DNA from: Ignavibacteriales bacterium
Lineage (GTDB): Bacteria; Bacteroidota; Ignavibacteria; Ignavibacteriales; Melioribacteraceae
Direction of reading: 5' to 3'
DNA: 6,009 nt
Assembly (NCBI GenBank): GCA_027080245.1
Contig: JALWSN010000303.1
Location: forward strand, 1 to 6,009
A program made the translations under genes and the position numbers. Position 1 is the stretch's first letter; each line of letters starts with the position of its first letter. This document shows, piece by piece, positions 5,311 to 6,009 of the stretch. The notes below the pieces were generated by a model, which made no database searches, was not told where the DNA came from, and saw only the letters and a program-made list of their open reading frames with translations.

Positions 5311-5342
5311 GGTAAAATATTTAAAGAATCTTTAACTTTACC
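5311..5342. promoter_or_regulatory. Interrupted 32-bp dyad in a divergent promoter region
   Basis: GGTAAA (5311-5316) pairs with TTTACC (5337-5342), and inside it TTAAAG (5321-5326) pairs with CTTTAA (5330-5335) around AAT. The spacers are unequal (4 and 1 bases). It sits midway between the divergent amidase and SpmA-like starts, where an operator could act on both. No T-run fits a terminator. No confident promoter boxes were seen in this AT-rich stretch. Confidence 0.4.
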
Positions 5343-5379
5343 AAATTAAATTTTAATTATTGTTCAAAAACAGGTTGGC

Positions 5380-6009
5380 ATGCTAAATTACATCTGGATG
5401 GCTTTACTGATTTTGGGAATTGGCGCCGCATTGGTAACCGACGTTGTGGAACAATCGAACAACAAATACAAAAACGGCATCCCTTTTGAAGTTGAATTTA
5501 CGTTTCAAAAAGAATTTCACTCAAACAAAGCTTCCACTTACGACGTTACGGTCAATGTTTCCGCCTCGAGGTTCAACAAATTTTACGCGCGTAAAATCAA
5601 AAACGATTTTACTGAAAAGGGAAAATTAAGTTTCACGCCTTCTAAAAAAACTTCGGCAATTTACCTGAAGATTGGGGAAAAATCCCCCAGGTTGTGGAAA
5701 GAAATGGCCGCCGCCGTCGGCAAGAAAAACGACTTAACGGGCAAGGTGATTTCAATTACGCCGCTCGGTAGCACCAAAGCAAAAGCTCGAATTGTATTCG
5801 AAAAAATCTCTTTCGTTAAAATGAAGGACGTTACCAACGCCGCAATCAATTACTCAAAAGTGGCGGTTACAATAGCCTTGGGATTAATTGGAATAATGGC
5901 CTTGTGGCTGGGAGTAATGAAAGTTGCCGAGGAAGCGGGGTTAATTCAACTAATAGCCAAAGCGGTTCGCCCAATTACCAAATTTCTTTTCCCGGACGTT
6001 CCGCAAGAT
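5380..6009 (+). CDS. spmA: SpmA-family nucleoside-recognition (Gate) membrane protein, with inserted domain (3' part outside window)
   Basis: 210 residues are present and the frame is open at the right edge. MLNYIWMALLILGIGAALVTDVVEQSNN matches the start of SpmA (B. subtilis begins MVNIIWVSLTVIGLVFA). From about residue 149 the match resumes: DVTNAAINYSKVAVTIALGL, then IMALWLGVMKVAEEAGLIQL, then RPITKFLFPDVPQD, which corresponds to the SpmA core leading to the Gate domain. Residues about 25-148 are an extra hydrophilic, Lys-rich, probably beta-rich region absent from the Bacillus protein; by topology it would lie in one loop after the first membrane helix. ATG 5380 has a modest AGG (5372-5374) upstream and an in-frame stop precedes it. 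In sporeformers SpmA acts in spore-core dehydration with SpmB; non-sporeformers also carry the family, with unknown transport role. SpmB would be expected downstream or fused, beyond the window. Confidence 0.85.
   Translation, partial: MLNYIWMALLILGIGAALVTDVVEQSNNKYKNGIPFEVEFTFQKEFHSNKASTYDVTVNVSASRFNKFYARKIKNDFTEKGKLSFTPSKKTSAIYLKIGEKSPRLWKEMAAAVGKKNDLTGKVISITPLGSTKAKARIVFEKISFVKMKDVTNAAINYSKVAVTIALGLIGIMALWLGVMKVAEEAGLIQLIAKAVRPITKFLFPDVPQD

Noticed and set aside
5444..5629. Plus-strand 61-codon frame within the SpmA-like gene
   Set aside because: Different frame from the continuous 210-codon SpmA frame, which has clear family matches at both ends.

Overview
The window is AT-rich bacterial DNA. 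It holds four complete genes, one complete outer-membrane protein gene with an uncertain start, and two genes cut by the window edges. The predicted outer-membrane beta-barrel ending in Phe and the exported c-type cytochrome point to a Gram-negative organism. The gene mix (ArsR/efflux operon, cytochrome P460, soluble Cys-rich PAS kinase, SpmA-type protein in a probable non-sporeformer) and base composition would fit the Bacteroidota/Chlorobiota-Ignavibacteria or Calditrichota area. That placement is inference, not proof.

Left part, 1-1590, minus strand: a compact arsenic-type operon read right to left. A sigma70-like promoter overlapped by a 12-4-12 dyad precedes an ArsR repressor carrying the CVC metalloid motif. 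Next come an outer-membrane beta-barrel protein and the start of a membrane permease of the bile acid:sodium symporter/Acr3 superfamily, which runs off the left edge. ArsR probably represses the set until arsenite or antimonite binds. The permease would pump the oxyanion across the inner membrane, and the barrel may serve the outer membrane.

Middle, 1590-3103: a single gene for a small exported cytochrome P460-like protein with one CxxCH haem site. It is flanked by two related intergenic repeat modules, each with an AGCGC...GAAATGGAT block and a TCCGCA-RAA-TGCGGA stem-loop. The 730-base gap downstream has no convincing gene. It holds a 53-nt imperfect hairpin, a CTTTGCG-type repeat tract and a clear intrinsic terminator.

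Right part, 3104-6009: a soluble PAS histidine kinase whose PAS domain has a Cys/His cluster and whose ATP-binding domain departs from the usual G1 box. It lies about 20 bases after the terminator, which suggests attenuation. Convergent to it is a YafV/NIT2-type omega-amidase (nitrilase superfamily). Divergent from that, across a region with a 32-bp interrupted dyad, is the start of an SpmA-family membrane protein with an inserted domain of about 120 residues, cut by the right edge.

No mobile-element transposase, tRNA, rRNA or CRISPR array was seen. The points most worth follow-up are the Cys-cluster kinase with its leader terminator, the barrel inside the ars operon, the paired repeats around the P460 gene and the SpmA insertion. 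None by itself demonstrates a new system.
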